DNA of 64,000 nt from Opitutus sp. (GTDB lineage Bacteria > Verrucomicrobiota > Verrucomicrobiia > Opitutales > Opitutaceae), in assembly GCA_024707325.1 (NCBI GenBank), contig JANPZY010000001.1, forward strand, positions 1,922,501 to 1,986,500, in the 5' to 3' direction. This document shows, piece by piece, positions 9,310 through 19,352 of the stretch. The translations under genes and the position numbers were made by a program. Within the stretch, counting starts at the first letter, position 1. The number at the start of each line of letters is the position of its first letter. Below the pieces are notes generated by a model. The model saw nothing but the letters and a program-made list of their open reading frames with translations, searched no databases and was not told where the DNA came from.

Positions 9310-10449
9310 GCGAAACTTCCCCCACGGGGCCGGAGCACGAGCGGCTCGGCGGTGGGGTGCGAAGACGGTTCGCGCAGGGACCGGCGGTTGCGCACCGCGG
9401 CGCGGAGATGACATTCGAGTTCCACGGCGCGATGCGCGGCGGTGTGCTCGTGTAACACCCGGCGGCGTGCGGCGGCGCCGATCGCCGCGGCCTTTTCCGG
9501 CGGTGTCTCGCGCAGCATCGAAACGACTTCTGCCGTGGAGTGGGCGAGCAGGATCTCCGTGCCCGGAGTGAAGAAATCCTCGAGTCCGGCCCAGTGGTCG
9601 CTGACGATCGGCACGCCGCAAGCGGCGGCTTCGAACAAGCGCACGCTGGGCGAATAACCGGCCGCGATCATGTCGGCGCGGGTGACGTTGAGGGTGAAGA
9701 GCTGCTGACAGTAAAACCGGCGATGCTTCGCCGGCGCGAGGTGGGCGATACGCTCGACGTTGGTGGGCCAGGTGAGCGTATCCGGATATTGGGGACCGGC
9801 GACGACAAAACGTTCCTGCGGCAATGTCTCTGCTGCACGCACGAGTAGACGCTCGAGCGTCGGCTGGCGATCGGCGCTGTAGGTGCCGAGGTAGCCGAGT
9901 TTCCATCGGGTTTCCACGCGCTCGGGAAAATACTGCGTGGGATCGACGGAGCAGTAGAGCGGACGCGCGCACGGCGAACCAAACTCCTCCTCGAGCCGGC
10001 GCAGCGTGGGGCCGCCGGTGAACGAGAAATAGAAATCGTAACGCGGGATCAGCTCCGGCGTGAGGTAGTCGATGCCGCCGGTCTTGAGCTTTGCGAGCGT
10101 CACCGGCGTATCGATGTCGTAGAACGCCGTCACACCCTGCGCCTGCCGCAGCACCCACTCTCCGATCAGCGCGCCCTCGGGCACGTAGGAGCCGACGATC
10201 ACTGCATCCGCTTCCCGGATACGCGCGCTGTAGAGTCTTTTTCAGTTCCGCGAATGACCGGTAAAGTCCCACCTCGGCAAACGGGAAACGCGGCGCGTCG
10301 CGATTGTCTGCATACCACGGCACATCGCGTTCGAGAAACAGGATGTCGTGCCCGCGCTGCGTGAGCTCGCGGATCAGCCCGCGGTAGGTGGTCGCGTGGC
10401 CGTTGCCCCACGAGGAGGTGATGGAGAGCCCGAGGAAAACGAAGTTCAT
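9306..10449 (-). CDS. CgeB-type glycosyltransferase (frame broken by one base)
   Basis: A GT-B-like glycosyltransferase with an N-terminal domain starting MNFVFLGLSITSSWGNGHA. The C-terminal part is of the Glyco_trans_1_2 kind (LTLNVTRADMIAAGYSPS, then LFEAAACGVPIVSD). It is 380 aa after correction and clearly paralogous to the genes at 10446 and 17426. The two halves lie in different frames joined at a T5 run (10238-10242, A5 in the gene). Dropping one base restores ELKRLYSARIREADAVIVGSY, which aligns with the paralogue at 17426. It overlaps both neighbours by ATGA, so loss of frame would also affect downstream translation. Donor and acceptor are unknown. Confidence 0.82.
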
Positions 10450-11552
10450 GCGCGCGTGGTGACGGGCGTGTCGAGGCTGCGCCCCTCAAGCACCGCTTCG
10501 AGGAGCGCGCAGCGATGCGCGTAAGTGTGAGAGTCGAGCACACGACGGAGCGCGGCGCGGCCGATTCGCTGCGCGAGTTCCGGTGTGAGCCGGTCGAGGT
10601 GTTCGGCGACATCGCGACCGTCGCGCGCGATGAGGACCTCTTCACCTGGTTCGAGAAACAGCTCGATGCCCTCCCACGCGTCGGTGATCAGGCAGGCGCC
10701 GGCGCCGGCAGCTTCGAAGACACGCGTGGGCGGCGAGAAACCGAAGCGGGCCATGCTGTCGCGGTTGATGTTGAGCACCGCGGACGGCGTGCAGTTGAAC
10801 GCATTGTGATCGCGCGTGAAAACGTGGCCCGCGTGACGGACGTTTTCGGGCAGCGCTTTGGTTTCCCATCCGCTGCCGCCGAGCAGGAAGCGCTGCGTCG
10901 GCCGCGCTTCGGCGACTTCGAGGAAAAACTGCTCCACGCGGCGTTCGCGATCGGGCAGGCGGTTGCCGAGAAAGGCCAGGTCGGCGGAGAAACGCGGATC
11001 CGGCGGCACGGGAAAATGCGTGTGCGGATCGAGGGCGTTGTAGATAGGCACGCAGCGACGCGCGCCGAAGCTCTCATAGGTTTCCACGACCGGATCGCCG
11101 CCGCCGTAGGTGAGGATGAGATCGTAGCACGGGATCAGCGGACGAAACGCATCCTGCGAATCGCGGAGCACGCGTTCGAGCGTGGCCGGCGCGTCGACAT
11201 CCCAGAACGCCACGAGCGTGCGCGGACGTTGCAGCTCCAGCACCGCGGCTTCGAGGAGTTCGTCGAACACGCCGACGCCGGAGGCCTTGATCACGAGATC
11301 GGCACCGCGCGCCCGTTCGACGGCCGCGAGCGCGGCGTCTTGCGTCGCTGGATACACGACCACGCGAGCCCAGTCCGGATCGGGGATGTCGCGGTGCTGC
11401 TGGCGATGATAGGCGTCAGGTTCGTAGAACGTCACGTGGTGTCCGCGCTCCGCCAGAGCGCGCACGATGCCGCGGTAATAGGTGGCGGCGCCGTTCCAGA
11501 ACGCCGACACGAGACTCGAGCCGAAGAACGCGATGTTGAGAGGACGGGACAT
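10446..11552 (-). CDS. CgeB-type glycosyltransferase
   Basis: An intact 368-residue paralogue of the neighbouring glycosyltransferase. It begins MSRPLNIAFFGSSLVSAFWN. The C-terminal signature is AVLNINRDSMARFGFSPPT followed by RVFEAAGAGACLITDAWEG, typical of CgeB/Glyco_trans_1_2 proteins. The acidic EPGEEVLIARDG segment near the C-terminus is shared with the paralogues. It couples to the next gene by ATGA and is 12 bases after the preceding one. It probably adds a sugar to the product of the locus; specificity cannot be read. Confidence 0.85.
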   Translation of the reverse strand: MSRPLNIAFFGSSLVSAFWNGAATYYRGIVRALAERGHHVTFYEPDAYHRQQHRDIPDPDWARVVVYPATQDAALAAVERARGADLVIKASGVGVFDELLEAAVLELQRPRTLVAFWDVDAPATLERVLRDSQDAFRPLIPCYDLILTYGGGDPVVETYESFGARRCVPIYNALDPHTHFPVPPDPRFSADLAFLGNRLPDRERRVEQFFLEVAEARPTQRFLLGGSGWETKALPENVRHAGHVFTRDHNAFNCTPSAVLNINRDSMARFGFSPPTRVFEAAGAGACLITDAWEGIELFLEPGEEVLIARDGRDVAEHLDRLTPELAQRIGRAALRRVLDSHTYAHRCALLEAVLEGRSLDTPVTTRA

Positions 11553-11564
11553 GGGGAAAGGAAC

Positions 11565-12732
11565 TCAGCCGACCGCGACTTGTTCGGCGGCGGCAGGACG
11601 ACGGCGGAAGAGACGCGTTGCCGGCACGACGATGTGGCGACGCTCCGCCACGAGGCTGGCATGGATCTCGAGCAGCTCGTCCACGCGATGCGCGCAGGTG
11701 TGACGCTCGCGGATGGTGGCGAGTCCGTGGCGGGTGAGACGTTGGCGGAGCGACGGATTTTCGAGCAGCGTCCGCAAGTGGCGCGTCATCTGTGCGCCGT
11801 TGCGCGCGACGAGAAAAATCCTCTCCGGGCGTGAACAGATGTTCGGCGTCGCGCCACGGCGAGCACACGAGCGGGATGCCGCACGCGAGCGCTTCGAAGG
11901 GGCGAATCGTGGGGATGCCCGGCAGCGCCTTCACATAGGGGCGCCGCGGCACGTGCACGGTGACCTTGAACTGCGCGAAGATCTTTGGGGCTTCGAGATT
12001 CGGCAGCCAGCCGCCGTATTCGATGCCGGCATCGGCGAGTGCGGCGCGCGCATGCTCGGGATAGCGCACGCCGTAAACGCGGGCCTTGAGGCCGAGCATT
12101 TTCACCGGACGGATGAGAAATTCCATCAACTCCTCGGTGCGCTCGTCGTCACCCCAGTTGCCGACCCACACGAGGTCGCCCGCGGGTTTCGCGCCGGAGA
12201 TGGGATGAAACACGCGCGGATCGGCCGCCTCGTGCCAGGTCCACGCCTGCCGCGCCATGCCTTCGCTGAGATAGAGGCGCCGCAGCACTTCGCCGTAGGC
12301 GAGCACACCGTCGTAGTGGCTGAGATCGAACGCGCGCATCGCGTCGCGATCGGTAACGAGCCGGTGGTGCGTGTCGTGAAACAAGAGCACGAATTCGCGG
12401 TGGCGGCGGAGTTCGCCGAGTTGTTGCACCACGTGCGGCGGACTCCACTCGTGCACAATTACCAGATCCGCTCCCGCCACCGCACGCGCGGCCGAAAAGC
12501 GCGACGGATCGTAGCGCACGCTTTTCAGACCGGGATAGGTTTCGCGAAATTTCCGCAACGGTCCGCGTCCGTGTTCGGCGAGAAGGTTCGCCAGGCTCCA
12601 GCTGTCCTTCGGTTCGTAGACGAGCACGTCGTGTCCGCGCGCCAGCAGCTCGGCGACGATGCCGCGGAGGAAATGCGCGTTGCCGTGGTTCCAATCCGAG
12701 AGCAGCGAGTGATAAAAAAGTCGGATCTTCAT
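11565..12732 (-). CDS. glycosyltransferase, CgeB/GT-B-like (frame broken by one base)
   Basis: A 388-residue glycosyltransferase after correction. It begins MKIRLFYHSLLSDWNHGNAH. A GT-B C-terminal signature, TIRPFEALACGIPLVCSPW then DAEHLFTPGEDF, precedes the break. The remaining C-terminus, starting LVARNGAQMTRHLRTLL, lies in another frame. An A5 run at 11815-11819 (T5 in the gene) with one base too many explains the shift. The start ATG at 12730-12732 overlaps the upstream GT4 stop. Like its neighbours it belongs to the minus-strand glycan operon. Substrate unknown. Confidence 0.82.
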
Positions 12733-13853
12733 GCCAGGATGCCAGCGACAGTTCCGTGGACCGGTGAGCTGCGCGAGAGTTGCGCGTAGGCCGCCACATA
12801 GCGCTCGGCCATGCGGCTGATCGTGTAGCGCGCCGCGGACTGCAGGGCGCGCTGCGCGAGGACGTGGCGGCGATCGGTGTCGGTAATCAATTCGCGCAGC
12901 GTGTGTTGAAGCTGCCCGACGTCGTCTGGCGGGACGTAGAGGGCGGCCTCGCCCCACACTTCGCGCAGGCTCGGAATATCGCCCAACACCAGCGCGCAGC
13001 CCGCGGACGCCGCTTCGAGCACGGAAAGGCCAAATGGTTCATAACGCGCGGGAAGCGCGTAGATCGAGGCGCGCGCGAAATGCTGCCAGAGCTCGGCGGC
13101 GGGCAGAGTGCCCAGCAACTCGACGCCCTCGAAGTGCTGCTCGTCGTTCCCCGGAGCGTGGGTGCTGCCGGCGAGTCGCACGGGCCAGGGCAGCCCGCGG
13201 GCGGCGCGCGCGAGGGTCGCGGCGTTTTTCGCCTCATCCCACAAACGCCCGACGCTCAGCACGAAGGGCTCTTTCGCGACACGGGGGAGGGCGGGGACGT
13301 TCCTTCCGTTGGGAATGACAACCGTGCGCGCGAGCAAACCGTAGTGAGCTTGCAGCGCATTCAGCATCGCGCGGGTGGGTGCGACAACGAGGTGCGCACC
13401 GTGCAAGCCGTCGCGCACGGCATCGCGGTAGCGGTTCCATTCCGTCGGAGGCGAACCACCTCGCACGGCACGCCACCACGAGAGCACGCAGGAGTGGGCG
13501 GCGATGAGCACGGGCGCGCGCCAAGGGAGCGCGCCGTGAGCGTAGCCGTTGAGGTGGATGGCGTCGGGCCGAAACGAGCGTTCGAGATCGAGCAACCATT
13601 CACCCGCGCGCGCGACGTCGTCCCACGGATTGTCCATCCACTCCAGCCGGTGAGAACTCTCGACCAGCGCGACGTTTTCCAACGCCGCGACTTCCTGCCG
13701 CTGATCGGAGCGGGGCAGCGGACCCATGGTTGCGAGCACGACTTCCACACCATGCGCCCGCAAAGCACGGCAGAGATCGATCGCATACGTCCACACGCCA
13801 CCGACGGCGTCGGTCGTCATGAGGATGCGACGAACGGCGGTTCCGGAACTCAT
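12729..13853 (-). CDS. glycosyltransferase family 4
   Basis: A retaining GT4-type glycosyltransferase of 374 aa. After the N-terminal Rossmann segment (RRILMTTDAVGGVWTYAIDL) comes a C-terminal domain with VLSVGRLWDEAKNAATLARA. The diagnostic EPFGLSVLEAASAGCALV (E-x7-E motif) binds the nucleotide-sugar ribose. The start is the ATG at 13851-13853, overlapping the upstream oxidoreductase stop as ATGA. A longer frame upstream is only the shadow of that gene. It probably acts at the cytoplasmic membrane face with the other transferases of the locus. Confidence 0.9.
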   Translation of the reverse strand: MSSGTAVRRILMTTDAVGGVWTYAIDLCRALRAHGVEVVLATMGPLPRSDQRQEVAALENVALVESSHRLEWMDNPWDDVARAGEWLLDLERSFRPDAIHLNGYAHGALPWRAPVLIAAHSCVLSWWRAVRGGSPPTEWNRYRDAVRDGLHGAHLVVAPTRAMLNALQAHYGLLARTVVIPNGRNVPALPRVAKEPFVLSVGRLWDEAKNAATLARAARGLPWPVRLAGSTHAPGNDEQHFEGVELLGTLPAAELWQHFARASIYALPARYEPFGLSVLEAASAGCALVLGDIPSLREVWGEAALYVPPDDVGQLQHTLRELITDTDRRHVLAQRALQSAARYTISRMAERYVAAYAQLSRSSPVHGTVAGILA

Positions 13854-14890
13854 GAGGTGCGCCCGTAGATCTGGTCGAGAATGCGCGCGACCGTTTCGAG
13901 GTGAGCGACCGAGTGATCGAACGCCGCGGAGCGGGCGAGTTGTTGCGCCCACGCGACGGCGGCCCGGCCTCCCCACGCGTCAGGTGGCTGCGTGAGCACG
14001 CGGCGCGAGCGATCGGGGAGCAGATGCTCGGCGGTGAAATCGTAAAAAGAGCCGCCAACGTTCTGAAACAGCGCGCCGCCCTTTGTCCCCAACCAGTGGA
14101 TACGGATGAGCGCGTCGGTGCCGGCCGGCGCTTTCCACGAACAGGCGAGTTGCACGCTCGTGCCGGCCGAAGTCACGAACTGCGCTGCCGCGTAGTCTTC
14201 GGCTTGCGTGGTCGGATCGCGCAACGGCCGGCCTCGATGCAAGAGCTGGCCGCTTACGTTTTGGACGATGGGAAAATCGAGCGACCAGAGCGCGAGATCG
14301 ACAAGGTGGATGCCGAGGTCGAGCAGACAGCCGCCGCCCGAAAGTCGCGGATCGTAGAACCAGGCTTTGTCGGGGCCGTAGGCGTTGTGAAAAACCGCTT
14401 CGATCGCATAAACCTCGCCGAGCTCGTCGCTGGAAATCAGTTCGCGAATCGCGCGCACGCCGGCGGCGAAGCGGTAGGAAAGATCGACCTGCAGCAATCG
14501 ATCCTGGCGTCGTGCGATGTCGATGACACGCTCGGTTTCGGCGCGCGATCGCCCGAGCGGTTTCTGGCAAAACACCGCGAGCCCGCGTTCCAGTGCCGCG
14601 ATCGACTGCTCCGCATGGAGCGCGCTGGGTGTGGCGATCACGATGCCGTCGAGCTCGGTTGTCAGCAGTTCTTCAAAGCTCGTGGCGACCGCGGCGCATG
14701 GCCCGTGCGCGAGCGCCTCGCGCGCGCAGTCGGCGCTCGGATCATAGATGGCCGCGATCTCTGCGAGACCGGTTTCAGCGATCGCGCCGAGACGGTGACG
14801 ACCGATCCAGCCCACGCCTGCGAAGCCTAGCCGCGGCCGGCTCGTCGTGGTGCCGCGCTCGGCGGCGGGAGCAGTCGAGGGCAGCGTCAT
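13850..14890 (-). CDS. Gfo/Idh/MocA-family oxidoreductase
   Basis: An NAD(P)-dependent sugar or inositol dehydrogenase-like protein of 346 aa. The N-terminal Rossmann motif is LGFAGVGWIGRHRL (about 21-34). The family's E/QKP motif appears as VFCQKPLGRS. The C-terminal alpha/beta domain includes GGGCLLDLGIHLVDLALW, the characteristic catalytic-His segment. The start is the ATG at 14888-14890, overlapping the upstream gene by ATGA. Because inositol-phosphate synthase is encoded in the divergent arm, an inositol- or sugar-derived substrate is possible, but this is inference. Confidence 0.9.
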   Translation of the reverse strand: MTLPSTAPAAERGTTTSRPRLGFAGVGWIGRHRLGAIAETGLAEIAAIYDPSADCAREALAHGPCAAVATSFEELLTTELDGIVIATPSALHAEQSIAALERGLAVFCQKPLGRSRAETERVIDIARRQDRLLQVDLSYRFAAGVRAIRELISSDELGEVYAIEAVFHNAYGPDKAWFYDPRLSGGGCLLDLGIHLVDLALWSLDFPIVQNVSGQLLHRGRPLRDPTTQAEDYAAAQFVTSAGTSVQLACSWKAPAGTDALIRIHWLGTKGGALFQNVGGSFYDFTAEHLLPDRSRRVLTQPPDAWGGRAAVAWAQQLARSAAFDHSVAHLETVARILDQIYGRTS

Positions 14891-15861
14891 GACCGATCGT
14901 AAACGAGAAGTGCCTTGAGAAACTCGCCGTCGCGTTCCTCGAGCCCTTGAAACGCGTCGTCGATCTTCTCCAGCGGAAAGGTGTGCGTGTAGAGCGGACT
15001 CGGATCGAGCTGGCCTTCCGAGATCGCGCGCGCGGCGGCGCGCATGCCGTCGAGATACACGCGTGTTTCGCGCTCGTGCGCGTTGATGACGTCGAGCCCG
15101 CGCCAGTTCCAGAGCTGCATATTCACCTGGCGCAGCCCGTCCTGATGGTAGCCCGCGATGATGAGCCGTCCGCGCTCGGCGGTGATCTCCGTGGCGAGAT
15201 CGAGCGCTTCTTGAAACCCCGTTGCTTCGATCACGCGTTCGCAGCCGCGCCCGCGGGTGAGATCTTTGACAATCTCCAGCAATGCGCTGCGATCCGCCGA
15301 GGAGAGCGTGTAGTTCGCGCCCATTTGTCGCGCGATCGTGAGCGCGTAGTCGCGTCGCGAGATCGCGATCACCCGGGCACCGGCGCGACTCGCGAGCTGC
15401 GTGAGCAACGCGCCGAGAAAACCGACGCCGACGACGGCCACCGTCTGGCCCGCACGAATATCGCTTCGCGCGAAAACATTCATCGCGCACCCGAGCGCTT
15501 CGCCGGGAAAGGGTTGGTCGTCCACGATCGTCGGTAGCGGCACGACTTGCCCGGCGTCCGCGAGATCGTAGTCGGCAAAGGCGTGATAGGAGAGCGCGGC
15601 GACGCGTTGCCCGGGGGCTAGATCACGCACGTCCGCACCGACGGCGTCCACGATGCCCCAACCTTCGTGGCCGGGCGATCCGGGCTCGCGCGGATATTCG
15701 AACCACAGGCGGCCCTGCCACACGGGCAGATTGGAGCCGCACACGCCGCAGCCTTGCAGCCGCAGTCGGACCTGAGTCGGTCCCGGATCGGGCACGACTC
15801 GGGACTCGATCTGAATCGACCTGGGGCCGGCGAACACGGCCGTTCTTCCCTCGGCCGCCAT
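14887..15861 (-). CDS. zinc-dependent medium-chain dehydrogenase
   Basis: An MDR-superfamily alcohol/polyol dehydrogenase (324 aa from the chosen start). It has GCGVCGSN, containing the catalytic-zinc Cys, then SPGHEGWGIVDAVG with the GHE motif. The NAD-binding motif is VAVVGVGFLGALLTQLA. The usual structural-zinc Cys cluster is not evident. I chose ATG 15859-15861, two bases after the upstream stop; a TTG at 15865-15867 would overlap that stop. In this locus it probably oxidises or reduces a sugar or cyclitol intermediate. Confidence 0.88.
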   Translation of the reverse strand: MAAEGRTAVFAGPRSIQIESRVVPDPGPTQVRLRLQGCGVCGSNLPVWQGRLWFEYPREPGSPGHEGWGIVDAVGADVRDLAPGQRVAALSYHAFADYDLADAGQVVPLPTIVDDQPFPGEALGCAMNVFARSDIRAGQTVAVVGVGFLGALLTQLASRAGARVIAISRRDYALTIARQMGANYTLSSADRSALLEIVKDLTRGRGCERVIEATGFQEALDLATEITAERGRLIIAGYHQDGLRQVNMQLWNWRGLDVINAHERETRVYLDGMRAAARAISEGQLDPSPLYTHTFPLEKIDDAFQGLEERDGEFLKALLVYDRS

Positions 15862-15863
15862 GG

Positions 15864-16982
15864 TCAAACGGTGAGGCCGCGTTCTTCGAGTTCGGTGCGC
15901 GCATCCGGTGCGCGTCCGTCCACCTCCTGGCGCTCGAGCCAGTTGACCAGGTCCGCCACGCCTTCCTCGAACGTGATGCGCGGCTCGAAACCCAGCCGAC
16001 GACGAGCCAGGGAAGTGTCGGCGAAGCAGTGGCGAATGTCGCCCACGCGATAGCGCTCGATGATCTTCGGCTCGACGTTTTCGCGACCGAGCGCGGCCGC
16101 GACGCGCTCGCCGACTTCGCGCACCGTGTAGCGATGACCACTGCCGAGATTGAAAACCTCACCGGCCACGTCGGGCGTTTCGAGGGCGAGGCGACAGCCT
16201 TCCGCGAGATCGCGCACGTGGATGAAGTCCCGTTGCTGGAGTCCATCCTCGAAAATCAGCGGCGGCAGATTGTTCAGCAGTTGCGAGGCGAAGATCGCCA
16301 TCACGCCCGTGTAGGGGTTCGAGAGCGCCTGACGCGGCCCGTAGACGTTGAAGAATCGCAACGCCACGGTCGGGATGCGGTAGGCGCGTCCCACGATCAG
16401 GCACATGCGCTCCTGATCGTATTTGGAAAGTGCATACACCGAGGCCAGCGTGGGCGTCTTTGTTTCCGGCGTGGGCACGGGCGTGAGCAGGCGGCCTTTC
16501 CGGTCGCGCAGCTCCCAATCGCGCTTCTGCAACTGGGCGAGCGGCCGTTCGTGACCGGGCACGAGTTCTCCGTCCTCGGTGCGATAAAGTCCCTCGCCGT
16601 AGATGCTCATGCTCGAGGCGACGATCAGCCGCTCGACGGGATTTTCGACGAGCGCCTCGAGGAGCACGGCGGTGGCGACGTTGTTCACCTGCGTGTAGTC
16701 CGCGATCTGATACATGCTCTGGCCGACGCCGACCTTCGCCGCGAAGTGATACACGGCATCGACGCCGCGGAGCGCCCGCCGCACCGCGGCTGAATCGCAT
16801 ACGTCGCCCTCGATCAACTCGACCTCAGGATCGAGATAGGACGGGCGCCGGCGATCGACGCCGTGCACTTGGGGAGAAAGACAGTCGAGCGCGCGAACCT
16901 CGTGGCCATGGCGGAGAAGATTGTCCGCGAGATGAGAGCCGATGAAACCTGCGCCGCCGGTGATCAGAATACGCTTTGGCAT
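15864..16982 (-). CDS. NAD-dependent epimerase/dehydratase (nucleotide-sugar)
   Basis: An extended short-chain dehydrogenase acting on a nucleotide sugar (372 aa). The NAD motif is ILITGGAGFIGSHLADNL at the N-terminus. Ser/Thr and Tyr-x3-Lys catalytic elements appear as IVASSMSIYGEG and YALSKYDQER. RFFNVYGPRQ is a classic substrate-loop motif. It begins with the ATG at 16980-16982 and is first in the minus-strand glycan operon. It could be a UDP-sugar epimerase or a dehydratase; the sequence alone does not decide. Confidence 0.88.
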   Translation of the reverse strand: MPKRILITGGAGFIGSHLADNLLRHGHEVRALDCLSPQVHGVDRRRPSYLDPEVELIEGDVCDSAAVRRALRGVDAVYHFAAKVGVGQSMYQIADYTQVNNVATAVLLEALVENPVERLIVASSMSIYGEGLYRTEDGELVPGHERPLAQLQKRDWELRDRKGRLLTPVPTPETKTPTLASVYALSKYDQERMCLIVGRAYRIPTVALRFFNVYGPRQALSNPYTGVMAIFASQLLNNLPPLIFEDGLQQRDFIHVRDLAEGCRLALETPDVAGEVFNLGSGHRYTVREVGERVAAALGRENVEPKIIERYRVGDIRHCFADTSLARRRLGFEPRITFEEGVADLVNWLERQEVDGRAPDARTELEERGLTV

Positions 16983-17425
16983 TGGGCATGAGCACCAAGA
17001 GCGCGGGCCGTTCGTTGAGACGTTCAACGCGGGGTCGCGCTGCGGTCTGGTGTGCGGCGATAGTAAAATGAAAGCTACAAACGTTCCTGTCCCGGCGGGC
17101 TGACGCGCGCATCGCGCATCGCCGCGCTGCGCTCACCTGAATCGACCGACTTCCTGCGACACCGATGGTCGAATCTTCGGCTTCAGAGGGAGAAAAGAAG
17201 TTGCTTGGGAGAATCCCCCGTCGCCTGACGTGATGAACTGAATGGCGCGCGGGGCGATCCCCTGTCACGTGTTCAGCAATGCACCCGGTTTGGTATTCGG
17301 GACCTTGGAAGCCGGGAAATTGCAGCGAGAGACAAACCGGAAACTCCGGGCCGTGTCGGAGCCGCGGTGCGCATGTGTTCTCCTGTTACTTCGACCCGCG
17401 ACCACCCGCGTGCGCAATCCCGCCC
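16983..17425. promoter_or_regulatory. 443-base divergent intergenic region between the two arms of the glycan locus
   Basis: No convincing coding sequence is visible on either strand. Both arms start outward from here, so promoters for both are expected. On the minus strand a TACTAT hexamer (17060-17065) in an AT-richer patch could be a -10 element, but I see no matching -35. No tandem array or long palindrome of the kinds found elsewhere is present. Confidence 0.4.
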
Positions 17426-18544
17426 ATGAAACTCGTCATCTTCGGCCTCACTTTGAGTTCCTCATGGGGCAACGGTCATGCCACGCTTTGGCGCGGGCTG
17501 TGCCGCGCGCTGGCCGAGCGAGGACACCGCATCGTGTTTTTCGAGGCCGATCGCGAATACTACGCGACGCATCGTGACCTGACGGAGCTCGAGTGTGGCC
17601 AGCTCGTGATCTATCGCGCGTGGTCGGAAGTGCGCGCCCGCGCCTGGCAGGAGCTGGCGGACGCCGATGTGGGGATCGTGACCTCATACTGTTCCGACGC
17701 GATCGCGGCGACGGAGCTGCTCAACGACTGCGTGGGCAAGCTCAAGGTTTTCTACGATCTCGACACGCCTGTCACGCTCTCTGCGGTGGAGGAGGGCAGG
17801 CCGGTCGACTACATCGGCGAGCGCGGCCTGCGCGATTTCGATTTGGTGCTGAGCTACACCGGCGGACGCGCGCTCGACGAGTTGCGCAGCCGTCTCGGAG
17901 CACGACGCGTGGCTACGCTCTATGGGAGCGTGGATCCTTCGGTGCATCGCCGCGTCGGCCTGGAGCAGCGCTTCCGTGCGGACCTTTCGTATCTGGGCAC
18001 CTACGCGCCCGATCGGCAATCGACGCTCGAGACGCTGTTCATGGAACCTGCGCGCCGCCTGCCGCAACGGCGCTTTCTCATCGGTGGGGCGCAGTATCCG
18101 CAGGAATTTCCGTGGGCGGAAAATATCTTCTTCGTGCAACACGTCGACCCGGCGTATCACCCGGCGTTCTATTCGTCGTCGCGCCTCACGCTCAATGTCA
18201 CGCGCCGCGCGATGAAGGCGATGGGCTATTGCCCGTCGGGGCGCCTCTTCGAAGCGGCCGCGTGCGGCACGCCGATTCTCAGCGATGGTTGGGAGGGGCT
18301 GGATCGGTTCTTCACTCCCGGCGAAGAGATCATCGTGGCGCAGACGAGCGACGAAGCGACGGCGGCGATGGAATTTTCAGACGCTGAGCTTCAGCGCATC
18401 GCGCGACGTGCACTGGAGCGCGTGCACGACGAACACACCGCCCGGCATCGCGTGATCGAACTCGAGAAACTCCTGGGCGAAACGCTCTGCACGCTTCCGA
18501 CCGAAGCGAGCACGGCCGTCGCGATTCAACACGCGGAGATCTAG
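17426..18544 (+). CDS. CgeB-type glycosyltransferase
   Basis: An intact 372-residue glycosyltransferase beginning MKLVIFGLTLSSSWGNGHAT. It is nearly identical in layout to the paralogue at 9306-10449. It carries VFYDLDTPVTL, DFDLVLSYTGG, LYGSVDPS and LSYLGTYAPDRQSTLE, then the C-terminal RLTLNVTRRAMKAMGYCPSG and LFEAAACGTPILSDGWEG. The ATG at 17426-17428 matches the paralogue start; longer frames upstream lack support. It heads the plus-strand arm. The paralogue comparison was used to place the frameshift in the 9306 gene. Confidence 0.88.
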   Translation: MKLVIFGLTLSSSWGNGHATLWRGLCRALAERGHRIVFFEADREYYATHRDLTELECGQLVIYRAWSEVRARAWQELADADVGIVTSYCSDAIAATELLNDCVGKLKVFYDLDTPVTLSAVEEGRPVDYIGERGLRDFDLVLSYTGGRALDELRSRLGARRVATLYGSVDPSVHRRVGLEQRFRADLSYLGTYAPDRQSTLETLFMEPARRLPQRRFLIGGAQYPQEFPWAENIFFVQHVDPAYHPAFYSSSRLTLNVTRRAMKAMGYCPSGRLFEAAACGTPILSDGWEGLDRFFTPGEEIIVAQTSDEATAAMEFSDAELQRIARRALERVHDEHTARHRVIELEKLLGETLCTLPTEASTAVAIQHAEI

Positions 18545-18547
18545 ACC

Positions 18548-19336
18548 ATGTGGGGCATCATCCCGGCGGCCGGCGCCGGCACACGTATTCAGCCGCTGGC
18601 TTTTTCCAAGGAGCTGCTGCCCGTCGGCAGCCGTTTCGACGAAGGCACGGAGCGTCCACGCGCGGTCAGCGAACATTTGATCGAGCGCATGGTCGTGGCC
18701 GGAGCGACGAAGATCTGCTTCGTGATCTCGCGCGAGAAGGCCGACATTCTTTCCTACTACGGCGGAGCGGTCGCCGGCGCGGATCTCGCGTATGTCGTGC
18801 AACCGCGTCCGGCGGGCCTCTGCGATGCGATCTTTCGCGCGCTGCCGTTGATCGCTCCGGACGAGTCGGTGCTGATCGGATTGCCCGACACCGTGTGGTT
18901 TCCGAAAGACGGTTTTGTCGCTCTGCCGGACGGCGAACTCTCGTTTCTGCTCTTTCCCGTCGAGCGGCCGGAGTTCTTCGATGCCGTGGTCACCGATGAA
19001 ACGGGCCATGTCGTCGAGATCCAGGTGAAGCAGCACGACGCGCGCTCCTCGTGGGTGTGGGGTGCGATCAAAATGCCCGGCGCCATTCTCCGCGAGCTGC
19101 ACGCGCTGTGGCTCGAGCCGGGTCGGCAGGACGAATACATCGGCACACTCGTCAATGCCTATCTCGCCCGCGGGGGCCGCGCGGCCGGTGTGCGCGCGGG
19201 GCAGGCCTACGTGGATGTCGGCACGCTCAACGGCTACCGCGAAGCGCTGCGCGTGCTTGCGAATCCGCGTAGCGGGGCGATCGCCGATGCCGCGATCGCC
19301 GAAGTCGCCGCCACGAATCTCCACGCGGTCCGCTGA
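18548..19336 (+). CDS. nucleotidyltransferase (sugar-1-phosphate type)
   Basis: A sugar nucleotidyltransferase-like protein of 262 aa, related to glucose-1-phosphate thymidylyl/uridylyltransferases. The N-terminal signature is IIPAAGAGTRIQPLAFSKEL (G-x-G-T-R plus the Lys that binds sugar phosphate). LPDTVWFP is the metal-binding Asp region. The C-terminal VDVGTLNGYREALRVL is the usual closing motif. It starts three bases after the glycosyltransferase stop. It presumably activates a sugar for the transferases of this locus; the base and sugar are unknown. Confidence 0.88.
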   Translation: MWGIIPAAGAGTRIQPLAFSKELLPVGSRFDEGTERPRAVSEHLIERMVVAGATKICFVISREKADILSYYGGAVAGADLAYVVQPRPAGLCDAIFRALPLIAPDESVLIGLPDTVWFPKDGFVALPDGELSFLLFPVERPEFFDAVVTDETGHVVEIQVKQHDARSSWVWGAIKMPGAILRELHALWLEPGRQDEYIGTLVNAYLARGGRAAGVRAGQAYVDVGTLNGYREALRVLANPRSGAIADAAIAEVAATNLHAVR

Positions 19337-19352
19337 ACGCGTTTCTTTTCCC

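Noticed and set aside
6688-10449. One continuous 1253-residue minus-strand reading frame
   Set aside because: It joins the N-terminus of a glycosyltransferase, out-of-frame sequence, and the real ABC exporter. The junctions are a homopolymer indel and shadow frames, not a fusion protein.
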